From Cladobotryum mycophilum (lineage: Eukaryota; Ascomycota; Sordariomycetes; Hypocreales; Hypocreaceae): 64,000 bases of DNA. The stretch spans positions 3,162,001-3,226,000 of the forward strand of contig JAVFKD010000002.1 in assembly GCA_036429605.1 (NCBI GenBank). The letters are read 5' to 3'. Shown here one piece after another: positions 36,640-48,871 of the stretch; the first letter of the stretch is position 1; each line of letters begins with the position of its first letter. The notes beneath the pieces were generated by a model. The model had not been told where the DNA came from. It saw nothing but the letters and a program-made list of their open reading frames with translations, and searched no databases. The position numbers were made by a program, and so were the translations under genes.

Positions 36640-37060
36640 GATTGAGCTCTTAGTCCTCCGCCTGTGAGATAATGAACCAATGGACTATTATGCCCAAATG
36701 CCTATGGCCGAAATATATCGACTCTTTGGCCTCAATTGGAGTGCGGGCTAGCCTATCCCACTTTACTCACTCGGATATCTTGAGATTTTCCGCATGCCAC
36801 TTTCTCAAGCTTCAAAACGGAAAATCTGGTGTTCCGTTCAATCAGCCAATCAGACGTTGATTTGTATCGCACGTGACTGCGTGGATCTTTCGCGATCTCC
36901 CGTCCGCCGCTGACTTCAAGGTTGCGGCCCCACGTTAGGTACCGATCTACTCCGTATCCCTCCCCCCGCCAGTTCCAAACAATTCGATGACAAACAAGGT
37001 GACGGATTGTGATCGAGAGAGGGCATCGCTCTCTTGATTGCTATGACTTGATAGCAAGAC
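36640..37060. promoter_or_regulatory. Bidirectional promoter region, bL28m / HAUS4-like gene
   Basis: 421 bp between two divergent start codons. It contains a TACTCCGTA site at 36948 and a CACGTGA box at 36870-36876. Both leaders must lie inside it, so it probably serves both genes. Confidence 0.5.
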
Positions 37061-38207
37061 ATGTTTCCTCCTGTAGAAGAGCACATCTTGCAACGAAATC
37101 CGGAGTTTGCAAAGCTATACCGAACACTTACAACCATCACACTCAATCCAGATGGATCTACCCAGAACCATCCCGAAGCAAAAGACCGTCTTGCGGTGAA
37201 TAAGGTGAGCCGTCCTTAACCAATAAATGCATCTAGCCTATTCGCAAAGAGGACCAGTTTCCCCTAACCTAACATGAGTTTTTTGTTTTATATCTTAGGC
37301 CCTTGAGAAACACCGCCTAAAGACAGTAAAACATCACCTCCTCGAACGTGCCATCGCAACGGCCACCCCTTCCGATTCCAAACCACCGACGACCGCCAGG
37401 GTTACCAGGGCCGCAGGACGCCTCCAGCAGAAACAGAACCAATCAGCTTCAGACGGCTTACCGGAGCCGCTCCTCGACCTCCTCCTCATCCTGCCGCCCT
37501 TCCTCGACGCCGCCAACACCTTGCCCCATGACTCGGTCGCACTGCTCCTCTCCAGCCCTCCGCTATCCGACTTCCAGTCCCTGCTCCCAGGCCTTGCGGA
37601 CCTGATATCTACAAACCTCCACACTTCCGTGCTCAGCCTCGCACGCCTCGCACACCCCTCCAGCAACCCCACGTTTCTCCACCGTCACATATCCTCCCTC
37701 CCGCAGGACCTCGCCGACCTAAACGATAAGCTCTCCACCGCCGAACAATCCCTCGCGGCCGCACGCCTCCACACCCTTGCCACTCTCACGAGCTTGCTCC
37801 AGATATACTCCCAATGCCTTACCCATCTCATCCGCTCCCTCGAGGTCAAGCACGGCGTCATCGCCCGCAGTCTCGAGCTCCGCGCAACCAACATCTCGCT
37901 CCAGGCGCAAATCACGGAAAAGCAAGCAGAGCAGAAAATGTGGAGGCTGAGGAGAGATGTGTACACTACAGACGTCGTATCAGCGCTACACACTTACATG
38001 TCACATCTCAGGGACGCCAAAATTCGGGGCGCCGAGAAAGTAAGAGGGCTAAAGGCAGAGTTGGAAGGGTACGGCGTTACTGAGGGCGGTGGTGGCGATG
38101 GAAAGCAGCTGAAACTTATGAAGGAAATGGCAAAAACCTACCGAGAATTGGGACAGCAGGTAGAGGATGTGGAGAAGGACATAGAACGGTTACGGGTTAC
38201 ATCTTGA
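37061..38207 (+). CDS. Coiled-coil protein, candidate HAUS augmin-like subunit 4
   Basis: Two exons, 37061-37204 and 37299-38207 (phase 0, GTGAGC...CTAAC...TAG), encode 350 residues. The N-terminus has an FPPVEEHILQRNPEFAKLYRTL motif and LNPDGSTQ. A basic, low-complexity segment follows, then leucine-rich helices. About residues 215-345 are mostly charged helix (EKQAEQKMWRLRRDVYTTDV..., KGLKAEL, RELGQQVEDVEKDIERL), a probable coiled coil. From recollection this pattern resembles filamentous-fungal HAUS4-like proteins of the augmin complex, which branches microtubules from gamma-tubulin; that assignment is tentative. The gene model is solid. The exon 1 start is the first ATG downstream of the shared promoter. 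Confidence 0.6.
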
Positions 38208-38496
38208 CCATCAACAAGGACAAAGCATTTGAACTTCTCAAGACGGGAGAAAGCTTTGGATAATCATCGCACAATGTTATGGATTGGAGGAAACTACGAC
38301 GAACGTGGTCCAAGCTTAGGCGCACAAGAATTGTTTATTTAGCGTCATCATATGAAGCCAAATTTCATCATAAGGGTATTTTACATTGCAACTATACATC
38401 AACTATGGACACGCCATACTTACACCACCTTTTATTTTCTCGCTCAACGCCTGTATAAAGAGGTTACCTCCAGCCCCGTCGATAGCACTACACAGC

Positions 38497-40187
38497 TTAA
38501 CCCTTGACCTTGAAGATAGCCTCAGCCAAACGACCGACGTTGTCACTGGTGATGCCAGCAACAGAGATACGGCCATCCTTGGTGGCGTAGACAGAGTACT
38601 CCTCGCTCAGCTTGGTCATCTCCTCGGCGGTCAAGCCAGTGTAGGCAAACATGCCAATTTGGCTTGTGATGTGAGACCAGTCGTGCTTGGAGCCGAGCTT
38701 CTCAAGGTTTTCCTTGAGGAGAGCACGCATGGTGATGATGCGGTCGGCCATCTCCTTGACCTCACCGAGCCACTGGTCGTACAGCTTGGGGTTGCTGAGA
38801 ATCTCAGAGGCGATGCGAGCGCCGTGGATAGGGGGTTGGAGTACAGAGGTCGGATGAGGATCTTGAGCTGGGAATCAACACGCTTCTTCTCGGCAGCATC
38901 ACCGCAGATGAGAGAGAAGGCGCCAACACGCTCTCCATAGAGACCCTAATCATCGGTGTTAGTTAAATCAAATCCGGTCTTGACGGGGCCGTACATACCA
39001 TGTTCTTGGCGAAAGACTGGCAGAGGGCAACATCGTGGCCCTGCTCAACAAAGTATCGGAGGGCGAAAGCATCCTTATCAGTGTTACCGCTAGCGAAGCC
39101 CTGGTAAGCCATGTCGAAGAAGGCAAAGTGGCTTTGCTCCTTAGCAACCTTGGAGATCTCCTTCCACTGCTCAGGGGTGGGGTCAACACCGGTGGGGTTG
39201 TGAGCACAGGCATGGAAGAGGAACACGCTGCCCATGGGGACGGACTTCATGTCCTCAATCAGGCCCTCAAAGTCGAGACCAATGGTGTCCTTGTTGTAGT
39301 AGCGGTAGGTCTCGACCTTGAGGCCGGCATCGGTGAAGACGGCCTTGTGGTTAGCCCAAGAGGGGTTGGGAATGAAGATCTTTTTGTCGCCAGAGTAGAA
39401 GCGTTGGAGGAAGGCAGCGCCAAGACGCAGGGCACCGGTACCGGAGATGGTCTGAGAAATGGCAATACGATCGAGGTCGGGAGAGCTTGCGCCGTAGGCC
39501 AATTTAGCAGCCAGGGTAGGGAACTCTGGGACACCGGTAATGCCAGCGTACTCCTTGTTCAACTTCGCATCGAGAATCTTGCGCTCAGCCTCACGGACCG
39601 ATGGGAGGACGTAAGGCTTGCCAGCATCGTCACGGTAGGCGCCGACACCTGGAGTTGATAGTTAGCTCAGTATGTCCCGTGTGCGCAAAACGGGCGCAAG
39701 AACGAAGTCGTCGAGGATACGAATTATTTGCTAGAAGAGGCCACCATACCGAGGTTGATCTTCTTCTCGAAGCTGTCGGCCTTGAAGGCTTCGGTAATTC
39801 CTGTAAAGGAGTATTAGTTAGTGACATGTGAGGGTTTGGTTTCTAGCTGCTCGGGGAAGCAGTTGATGGACATCAAAACGTACCAAGAATGGCCTAATTG
39901 AAGACGAATACTAAATCAGCATTGAACATGAAGATAGAAGCTTTCCCACGAATCTCAATTGCAGGCAGGATCACCGTAGGAAGTGGTTTGCCATGTTAGC
40001 TCAACTCACATCCTATGCGCACCAATGTCAGTCCAGATCTAGTACGGTTTATGGCTTTGCAACAACATACGGGAGGTCCCTGAGGAACATTGATCCAGGT
40101 AGACAAAGCAGCGCGGCTAGCAACCACGTTGAGCCTTGCGGACCGCAGAGCAACTCTGCTACTAGCGACTCTGAGGGAAGACAACAT
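38497..40187 (-). CDS. Mitochondrial aspartate aminotransferase, one-base frameshift in last exon
   Basis: Six exons on the minus strand: 40187-40071, 40012-40010 (a 3-nt exon), 39893-39884 (a 10-nt exon), 39800-39750, 39648-38999 and 38945-38497. The product is about 426 residues if the last exon is read in the conserved frame. The N-terminus (LSSLRVASSRVALRSARL) is a mitochondrial presequence. Family motifs include GPP-D-AILG, NLGVGAYRDD, TISGTGALRLGAAFL, PNPSWANHKAVF, ACAHNPTGVDPT and GERVGAFSLICGD. The active-site Lys lies in the QSFAKNM segment. It makes oxaloacetate and glutamate from aspartate and 2-oxoglutarate. In the last exon, the run at 38831-38835 has five G where six are needed; downstream the frame shifts by one. 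The last exon is 449 nt, one short of a multiple of three. Confidence 0.85.
39884..39893 (-). other. Predicted 10-nt microexon of the aspartate aminotransferase gene
   Basis: On the minus strand, CAATTAG precedes GCCATTCTTG, which is followed by GTACGT. The ten bases encode Ala-Ile-Leu plus the first base of a Gly codon completed by the next exon (39800-39750). Together they give AILGITEAFKADS, the conserved start of the enzyme core. Confidence 0.8.
40010..40012 (-). other. Predicted 3-nt microexon (GAT) of the aspartate aminotransferase gene
   Basis: On the minus strand the bases read GCGCATAG, then GAT, then GTGAGTTGAG: a perfect AG/GT pair around a single Asp codon. The flanking exons supply GPP and AILG, and aspartate aminotransferases have GPPD followed by a helix at exactly this site. 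Exon 1 ends in phase 0 and the next exon starts in phase 0, so the Asp codon adds no frame change. Reading through exon 1 instead hits a stop. Skipping it would simply delete the Asp. Confidence 0.65.
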
Positions 40188-41286
40188 CGTTCTTTTTTTT
40201 TTTTGGGCGGAGGAGCTGGGGAAGCTTAGAGCCGAGCCGAGGGAAAGAAACGCGGGGGGATGACAAAAGGGAAGAATCAATGCGCCTCAAGTTCCAGCGG
40301 GAGGAGGAGTAGGAGGGGCTCCAAAAGAAGAAATTATAGGGCAATTGGTGGGTGACGAGATGGTGAGTGGTTGTTTGGGTCGGGTGTGTAAATAAAAACC
40401 AAAGGTAGACCTACGAGTCACACCAGTTTGAAGAATAACCTCAGGCGAATAGAAGATGATACCTCGATACTCAGGCCCAAGTCAGACGACTACCTACCTA
40501 CCTAGTAGTACTTTGAGAGTGGTTCGACGATGCAAAAATCATGTGGGTCATTTTTATTAGTATTACCCACTACGGAGTAACGAGTTTTAGTACAAGTAGG
40601 AGTTGCACAGGGTCAAAACGCCTTTCAACCGCATCCAAAAAAAAGTCTTGTCCGGATGCGCTATATTTTCTTCCTTCCTACCCAGTAGTCACTCCCCCTA
40701 TTTAATGTATGAGGAGATACAAGTACATGCCCTGTCTTACTTGTAGTATGCATACATGCATGCACGTCTCCCATGTGAGGTTCCATCAGCCCCAGCTTTA
40801 ATCAACCTTCTCGCTTCCCTTCGCCCTCTTCCGATTCCGATTTTACCCAAGAGACCTCCGAATTACCGAAAGGCGATCAAGCAATGTGACAACTCATCTC
40901 CGATGCCCTACGCATATTAACAGAAGAACCCTACCCTACACTGTTTCCCAAATACATACTCTAAGTACTATCTAGGGAATCTATATACACAAGAAATCTG
41001 CAGAGTATTGTCCTGGTGATGCAGACAGTCTGCAGGGAACATCAGCATTTGAAAGCAAAGGACGGCTGCTCCTGCTACCAAACTCGTGATTGAACTGATA
41101 GAGAAAAGTGCCTTTTGTCAGAGAAATGGTTTGTTTCGAATAGACGTCTTGATCACATCTATAGCTAATTACAGGAATTGCCTCTTGCTACTTTCATCCC
41201 CCATGTCCTCCTTTCTCCGATCTCTTCATGTTGCCCTATCTACTTGAACATGTATCCGTATCCCTCAATTAACTCTTCATGAATGG
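40188..41286. other. Intergenic, promoter side of aspartate aminotransferase
   Basis: About 1.1 kb with no supportable gene. It holds the aspartate aminotransferase promoter on the left and the 3' end of the helicase-like gene on the right. A TACTCCGTA-type site lies at 40571, and TACAAGTA or TACTTGTA at 40591, 40718 and 40738, a local cluster of both over-represented motifs. Confidence 0.5.
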
Positions 41287-44200
41287 TCACTTCGTAACAC
41301 GAATACCATCACTCTCCCCCGACCAGTTAACATTAATGACCCTTTTCCAGTCCCTCAAATCTTTAATCATGCCAGCTAGAGTTTTATCTGAATACCTTGA
41401 TCTAGTCGAGAGGACGCTCAAATCCCCAATAATTATTAGCTGATCCTGGTGCCGAGTGACACCAACGTTCAAGCGATTCTTATGTGCCACAAATCCAGGC
41501 CCAGACTGACTGGTAACGCCCATTAAAAAGATGGCAATAGGGGCCTCGCGACCCTGGAAGGTGTCGGCTGTGTCAACGGTGATTCCGTAGAGAGTTGGAT
41601 GTTCGTCAAGGGCTTCTTGTGTGTGCTTTTTGAGGAATCTATACGGAGCGATTACAACAATATCATCGGTATTGAGCTCCAGTTCGGTGACCATTTTCTC
41701 AAGGATTGACACCATGATGGAAATCTGGCCATGGTTGGTTAGAGACTTGGATTTTGAGAACTCGCAGACCGTGCCTCGACAGTGGACAAATACTGGTCGT
41801 ATTTCCTCCAAATTGCCATCCTTGTCGAGAGCAAGAGGAATGTTGTACTCCCTATTCAAGTAACGCTCGACCTTTTCACCTATTGGGTGGTATTTTACGG
41901 CACAGGTCTCCCCGTACTCGAATCGATCGGCCAGGTCTTGGTAAACGTTTCGAAGTGCTAAGATAAATCCACCACGCACAATGCGGTGTTGTACCTCTAG
42001 AGAATATACAGGCCACCCTGTATACTTTAGGAATTCGAGGAGTGAGACTTGACCGTCTGGCCCAAACCGGTTCAGATACCGTTTAGAATCCTTAGGGTCT
42101 CGATCGTTAATTGTCATCACAATTGGAAGAAGCTGGCGGTCATCACCCGCGAGCACACAGGGTCTGAAGTCATTTCCCCATACTAGCAAAGCATCTGGTC
42201 GACTAAGGGCTCCGGCTTCATCAAATGCCACAGCATTTGCCTTTAGCCCGTTCCATTCCTTGTATGGGGAGTCATCGGAGATGTGCGGTGTCGTGCACAC
42301 CATGTGGGCCAAATCCAGAATTTGTTGCATCAGCTTTCTGATAATATCAGAGTCGACCGTTTTACCGCTCTTGTACTCTTCCGTTGTCATTTCATCTTGC
42401 GCGAGACTCAAAAGTCTAGACAAGCCGGGCTGTGACTGCCATTGCTCATGGAGTCTGTGGAGTGCGACATCATCATCAGGGTGCAGTGCTTCAAAATCTT
42501 GAGTTTTGAATCCTAACGTTTTCAGCAAAAAGAAACAAAGGGATCCAGAAAGATTAAAATAACCAACATCTTCGACCGACCAGATATTCTTGATAGAGTG
42601 CGTGTATAGGATCCTAAAAAATACCCTTATTTCGCGCTCTAACTCATGTCCTCGAATGATGATCTTGCGACAGATAGGCTCCGCATAGCTAGGTTTAGTA
42701 GAGTTATAGGTACTGACGATATCACCGATCACTCTACAAGTGCGTTCTGCAAGGTTATCGATTGCGATGTTGGTTGGACCTGACCCATATACTCTGCCAA
42801 TGTCGGGGTTGAAAATCAGGAGGGCAACAGTGAGTGCCATCGTTTCTGTCTTCCCAGAGCCAGCAAACCCAGATATCACAGCTAGTCCCATAGGAACTGA
42901 ACTCATGTAATTTCTATAGCGCTTCTGGTCTCTCGGAAATAGTCGATTGATAATGGTGTCAAGCAAGTGATCGTCAATATCTGTTGTGTAATTAACACCA
43001 TATACGGGAAGCGGTCCCTTGTTATAGCGATGGATTCCAAGACTGTCAACGGCCTGGATAAATTGTGTCATTGAAGGATCAAAGCCGTCGTATTCCGGAA
43101 TTTCGTCCACAGGGGGCCATCGACATGTCTTTGCAAATCCATTGCCCACCATCAGGTCTCGAAACCAAGATTGTCGGAGACGTAAGAGATGATAAGTTCT
43201 GCTGTCAACGGGTGGCAAACTATAACCACCATCAAAATCATCATCGATATCTGGTTCCCTATATACCTCCATACCATCTTCTGCTACCAAGTGGGAAGCG
43301 GAGTCTGGCCAATGAGCTGGGGAAAAATCGGCACCTTCCTTCAACTGTTGGATAGCAGCATATCTTCGTATGGCAACCTCAGTGCATGAACTGAAGCAGA
43401 GTGAGACTTTGTTCTATCCTGTCTCACCCGCTCTTTCTGCCTGCTGACAACTACTAAAGACCCTGATATCGCCTTTCATTTGGTGTCGGTGAAGAGTGAA
43501 CTTGAAGAAAAAGTTGCCTTGCTTGGTGTGGCCGGGAATGAGCGAAGCATCTTCCATAATCATGGCCGTGATAGATTTGGGTTTACCAGTTGCTTCAGAG
43601 GCAAGGATTCCGGGTATTTTACAAGGCTCATCGTCTCTGTCGAAGATGAGAACCTTGACAGAGTCATTAGGTACAACCAATCGACTCCAAGCAGGCTGGT
43701 GTGCGGCTTTCTGTAATACGCATTAGCTGGGAATAGGCTGAGAATATACCATAATAAGGAATAAACTTACAAAATGAGGATCAATACGTATATATGCCGC
43801 GATAATAATAGTGCCGTTGTCCTTGTGACCGGCCCGAATGAATGCGACAGGGAACTTGGTCTCAGCAATCTTAGCAGCCTTACAGTCTATGTCATAATTG
43901 TCTTGAACAACAGACTGTCCAAGGGTAACCACAAGACCCTCAAGGCTGTTGAACTTATACTTTGCTGGAAGCTGAGGGCCTCTGTTTGCTGGAATGATGT
44001 CGTCGAAAACTTTCTTGTCCCAAGGCCTGTGCGAGATTATCGTCAGCAAATTATGAGCACAATACACAGTAACAGATAAAAGGCCACTCCAAGTCGATGG
44101 GGAAGCATTGAAACTCACCCAGTCTTGTAGGGAGAGATAGGGGGACGAGTAACACCTCCGAATCCAAACAAAGGAATGACATAACTTCGCGAATTGACGA

Positions 44201-44810
44201 CCAGTGTAAAAGATCTCTGTGCCATGATGGCAGGGATTGATTTGAACCCCTGAATTGGAATGTCTTTATTAACAATGCGACTTGTTGTAGGATCTATGCC
44301 GATATAAGGGCTACGAAAGCCTTCAACTTCAACTTCAGAGCCATCTTTAAGGGTGATATCGACAACTAGGAAATCATTTCCATCAACGGCGGTGGTCAGA
44401 TTCGGGTACCTGTTGAACTCATCATCTGTGAACCCACGATGGCGAAGATCAAAGGTATCCGGGCGGAAGATGAAGTTGATCTGGTGGGCTTTCGTCTCCT
44501 TCTTCGTGGAAAGGTCATAAAAGAGGGGATTTGCTTTGTCTCTGCTTCGAGGGAAACAGAGGGAGAAGCCAAAGCGAGCTTCCGATAACCAGAATAGCTT
44601 TACATTAATGTTAGAGGAGAATCCAAAATGGGAGCCACCAATAACTCTGCCCTCGGGATAATACAGAAAGGCATTGTATGTTCTTGGAATGAATGGTGCA
44701 GGATTTTTGAATGATGCAGAATCTCGATAAGGAATAAAGGGCAGCTGAACGGCTGTCCACTCCGAATGATTGACGGAATGTTCTGCCTCGTCAGTCTCCA
44801 TGGTTGTCAT
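41287..44810 (-). CDS. Orphan UPF1/NAM7-like SF1 helicase-type NTPase
   Basis: Probable four exons on the minus strand: 44810-44119, 44026-43771, 43710-about 43428 and about 43334-41287, giving roughly 1090 residues. The N-terminal 400 residues match no domain I recognise. The C-terminal half has SF1 motifs in order: GFAGSGKTETM (Walker A), VAFDEAGALSRPDALL (Walker B), VLAGDDRQLLPIV (motif III), LEVQHRI (motif IV), TADTFQGREAPIAIF (motif V) and NVGVTRHQDQLIIIGD (motif VI). This resembles fungal accessory DNA2/NAM7-like helicases. The role is unknown; RNA or DNA unwinding is inference. The exon 3/4 junction is uncertain: the best donor (GTGAGA at 43427) is phase 1 and needs a weak GAAG acceptor at 43335. 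Confidence 0.75.
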
Positions 44811-46895
44811 TATGCTTCAGTGCAGCTGGTAAGGAGGAAGAGTGAAGACACGAGAGGTGAAAAGTTCGAAGTTGGAATATGGAGTGCACACAGCTGTCAG
44901 AAGGGCTACGGTACCCTAGGTGGCCACTGACAGTAAGGCATTAGTATTGCAAAGGTGAAGGGAAAGTGAAGGAAAAGTGAAAGGGGCTTACAAAGCGAGA
45001 TGGTACATGATACACAGAGAACCAGGCCGCAGTCAAGTAATAGGGGATTAAGGTCACTGAGAGAGTATCCCAAAAACCAAGATTATGGCCTCCGTGTGAT
45101 GTAAATGGATTTGAGAAGAAAAGAGCGTAAAAGAGAAAAATATCAGTTTAGGATGAAGTTCATGCCTCCACAAGCCTAGGGCCTGAATCACTGCGGCGGC
45201 GAGAACAGAGCTCGTGTCTCCAGCTACACAGTCCCCTGCTCGTCATCTTCTCGCATGGGATGTTTGCATTGCGAGCCAAAAATAAATCTTTTTAGAAGAT
45301 AATATAGATAAATATGTTGGAAGGCAATTTATACAGTTTCTTCTTCTTTTTTTCGTGATAGCTTCCAAAGGCGTTTGAATGATGAATAAGCGGGCACGGT
45401 TTCGAGATTCAAGCTCGCCGGGGCCTGCCTTCCTGAAGCCATCGCCATGATTTCTGGCGATAATGAAAAATTACTCATCTAGGAAATTCACGGCGAAAAT
45501 GCCCTTCACGTTTAACCATTATTGGCTAGAGCCGCCGGATTTGATGATGACAGTGGGTCGAACGCTCACATTTTTCTGCCACAAACGGGGCAACTGGTCG
45601 CAGCTTGAAGCAGCACCAACACCGAATCGTCGAAATCGTCAATGGCAGGCTGTACCTCACTCGCAACTGGGGACTGTCGACTCCTCCCCTCCCAGCCTAA
45701 GCCTCCCCCAGACTCGACGAATGAATCAAATACCGAAATGAGTATAGATTGATATGGGGTAGAGTAGCAATCTATCGGGTGTTTGTGCGGCTCGCGCCTC
45801 TTCCCCGTGGGGTTGAAGAACGTTGGATGACGAACCTGTGTCACTTGGGATCAGCTATTTACTATTACAATAGTCCCCATATGATTGATTTGGAGTTTAC
45901 TTATCGAGATAATCATCCAAATAACTTGATATGATATTCATCCAAAATTATACAAGTGCCTGTTATTACTTTGATGCTGCTTGAGCTGCTGGTGACTGTG
46001 ATCCAGGCCTAGCAGAAAGACGAGGTAGGAGATCCTGCAAACACACCCAAGCAAGAGAAAATTGCATTGCCTGCATGACACCGTTACGCTCTTTGACTCG
46101 CCAATGCTAATCATCAACCAAACATGCTTCCACCAATGTCTCATCTTCCCAACGAGGTAAGAATAAAAAATAAATAAAAATTCATATGCAAAGCAATCCG
46201 AATTATACTATCAATAGATTGAAATGTCCACCCTTTACAACCCCACAACTTGGCTACTCAGGCAAACGCTCACAGTGCATGCATGGAAGAAGAAAAGAAG
46301 AAGAAAAAGAAGAAGAAGAGGAAGAAGAAGAAAAGAGGCTTGCGGGCTCCTCCGCAGCCACGAGCCGCCACCGGCCGCTTTATTCGTGGTTTTATTTACT
46401 CAAAAGGCCGAATCCAGGAACCTCCAAGAAATTTCCTTTAGAGAACAAAACTCCCAGGCGGGAATAGTAAGGCGAATATTAGCACGGGTTACCTTGTCTA
46501 GTTCTTGTACCCCTCCATCTTTTTTTCTTTCTCTTCTAATAGACCCTGCCTAGGCCAACGGTCAAGTCAGAAGTCTGTGTACCAATGAGATTGGATCAAA
46601 TGGCATAAGAGGGCTCGGCGAATCTTGCGCCGCGTCGCATTTCATCGCATCACGACTCCATTACCCTGTCCTGTGCGCTCTGTCTCTCTTTTCCTTTTTT
46701 TCTTCTTCCTTTTTTCCCCTTCTCTCTTCTACTCTTTCTTCTCTTCCATACAGGCCCTTCATACGACTCAATTCTAACCTCAAAACGTCTTTGTGTGTGC
46801 AAGCGACAGCCCGAATCTGGTGGCTGGCGCGACTTCAAGTTCGTTTGTTGGTTCTACCTCAATATCCTCGACTTTTCTGGTCGCTCACCACACAC
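44811..46895. other. Intergenic between helicase-like gene and sugar transporter
   Basis: About 2.1 kb between two divergently transcribed genes, with no supportable gene inside. A purine-rich GAA tract lies at 46285-46338. A long pyrimidine tract (about 46680-46748) precedes the transporter start and is probably its core promoter. Confidence 0.5.
46285..46338 (+). repeat. GAA/GAAAA purine microsatellite
   Basis: An imperfect repeat of GAA and GAAAA units, purine-only on the plus strand over about 54 nt. Such homopurine tracts can form triplex DNA. It lies about 550 bp upstream of the sugar transporter start. Confidence 0.7.
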
Positions 46896-48871
46896 ATGAT
46901 GGTTTCGGCTGCTGATGGCAGGGGAACGACATCTCCCCAAGATGTCGTCGACGCTCAGCCCGCCGCCAATCCCCCAGTAGTCGAATATTATGCAGACGCA
47001 GACGCCGATAACATGGAGAAATCTAAAGCTCACCGGACCGTCATTGAGCATGCCAGATCCGCCGCCGCCAAGGAGCAGCAGATGACTCTACGACAGGGCA
47101 TTAAGCTGTATCCCAAGGCCATTGCCTGGAGTATTCTCATCTCGACCTGTATCGTCATGGAGGGTTACGATATCAGTCTCGTGAGCAATTTCTGTAAATG
47201 AGCAGACCCCTACTAGGCCCCCACATTCACTTCAAAAACTAACATGGTGTCTCTCTGAAAAAGATGCGTTTCCGCAGTTCAACCAGAAATATGGTGTTTT
47301 AACCGAAAAGGGAACATATGAGATTCCTGCACGCTGGCAGGCTGGTCTCAGCAATGTATGTTTTTAGACCCTTATAGTTCTCCGTCTTGTTCCCTGAGCT
47401 CCATAAGCTAATAGCACAAAACAAGGGTGCTACAGTTGGAGAAATCATCGGCCTCTTCATCAATGGCTTCGTCTCCGAACGTTTCGGTTACCGCAAGACC
47501 GTCATGGCATGCCTTGTCCTAGTCGCCGGTTTCACAGCCATCTTCTTCACCGCGCCAAACGTCCAAACCCTTCTCGTTGCCGAAATTCTATGTGGCATTC
47601 CCTGGGGCATCTTCCAGACCCTCACAGTCACATACGCCTCTGAAGTCTGCCCCATCGCTCTCCGTGGCTACCTCACCACCTACGTCAACTTTTGCTGGGG
47701 TCTCGGTCAGGAAATCGGCATTGGCGTCATTTTCGCAATGTTGAAGCGCGAGGATGAGTGGGCGTATCGTATTCCTTATGGTCTTCAGTGGATGTGGCCT
47801 CTCCCGCTCTTCATTGGACTTTATTTTGCGCCTGAGTCGCCTTGGTGGTTGGTTCGTCGCGGGAAACCTCAAGAAGCCAAGGAGTCGCTGCTTCGTCTTA
47901 CAAGTCTCAACCGAGAAACCGAATTCGACGCCGATGAGACGGTGGCCATGATGGTCCACACAACCGCCCTCGAGGAGAGGATCACTTCTGGCGCGACATA
48001 CATGGACTGCTTCAAGGGTGTTGATCTGCGCCGCACAGAAATCGTGTGCATGACCTGGGCCATCCAAAATCTCAGCGGCAACGCCTTTTCCAACTACTCG
48101 ACATACTTTTTAAAACAAGCCGGTCTCTCGGTACATGACTCATACTCCTTCGCCCTCGGTCAGTATGCCATCAACATGGTCGGTGTCTTTGGCGCATGGG
48201 GTCTCATGACCTTCGGAATTGGTCGCCGGACTCTCTACCTTTACGGGCTATGTGGTCTATGCAGCATGCTCTTCGTCCTAGGCTTTTTAGGCCTGGTTCC
48301 TCATGAGCACCGCCGGGAAGGCTCACTTGCTACGGGAAGCATAATGGTGGTATGGGCCCTCTTCTACCAGCTGACCGTCGGAACCGTGTGCTACTCGCTT
48401 GTTGGCGAGTTATCCTCTCGTCGTCTGCAAATCAAAACCGTTGTGCTGGCACGAAATCTCTAGTATGACTTCACACCCCCTTATCTTTTTACAATAATTG
48501 CTAACTAGCCTCCAGCAATGTCGTGGGAATTGTCACCAACGTTCTTACACCGTATATGCTGAACCCAACTGCATGGAACTGGAGCAATTATACGGGCTTC
48601 TTCTGGGTAAGCTCACACCTCAACCTGTGGCGAATCGAAGTGCTGACACTACATCCAGGCCGGCATTTGTTTCCTTTGCATTGTGTATACCTACTTCCGC
48701 CTACCAGAACCCCGTGGCCGAACCTTTGCTGAGCTAGATGTCTTGTTCGAGAAGGGCATAAGCGCGAGAAAGTTTGCGACCACAGAAGTGGACGTTTTCC
48801 ACGAAACGGTTGAAGAGAAAGTAATGAATCAGTACGATGGCATTGTAGAGCATCAAGTTGAGAAAGCATGA
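46896..48871 (+). CDS. MFS sugar transporter, maltose/alpha-glucoside permease type
   Basis: Five exons, 46896-47193, 47264-47355, 47426-48462, 48516-48606 and 48659-48871, join in phase to give 576 residues (a second ATG follows immediately at 46899). A soluble N-terminus of about 80 residues precedes twelve predicted helices. Sugar-porter motifs include VMEGYDISLVSNFYAFPQF, NGFVSERFGYRKT between helices 2 and 3, PEVSPWW-like PESPWWLVRRGK after helix 6, and RRTEIVCMTWAIQNLSG. This is closest to fungal maltose, sucrose or general alpha-glucoside H+ symporters; exact substrate unknown. The exon 3/4 junction restores the Tyr of NLYNVVGIV. Located at the plasma membrane. The upstream pyrimidine tract (46680-46748) is the likely promoter. 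Confidence 0.9.

Noticed and set aside
38822..38850. Intron to explain the frame change in the last aspartate aminotransferase exon
   Set aside because: The conserved residues on both sides are adjacent with no room for an intron; one missing base explains the change.
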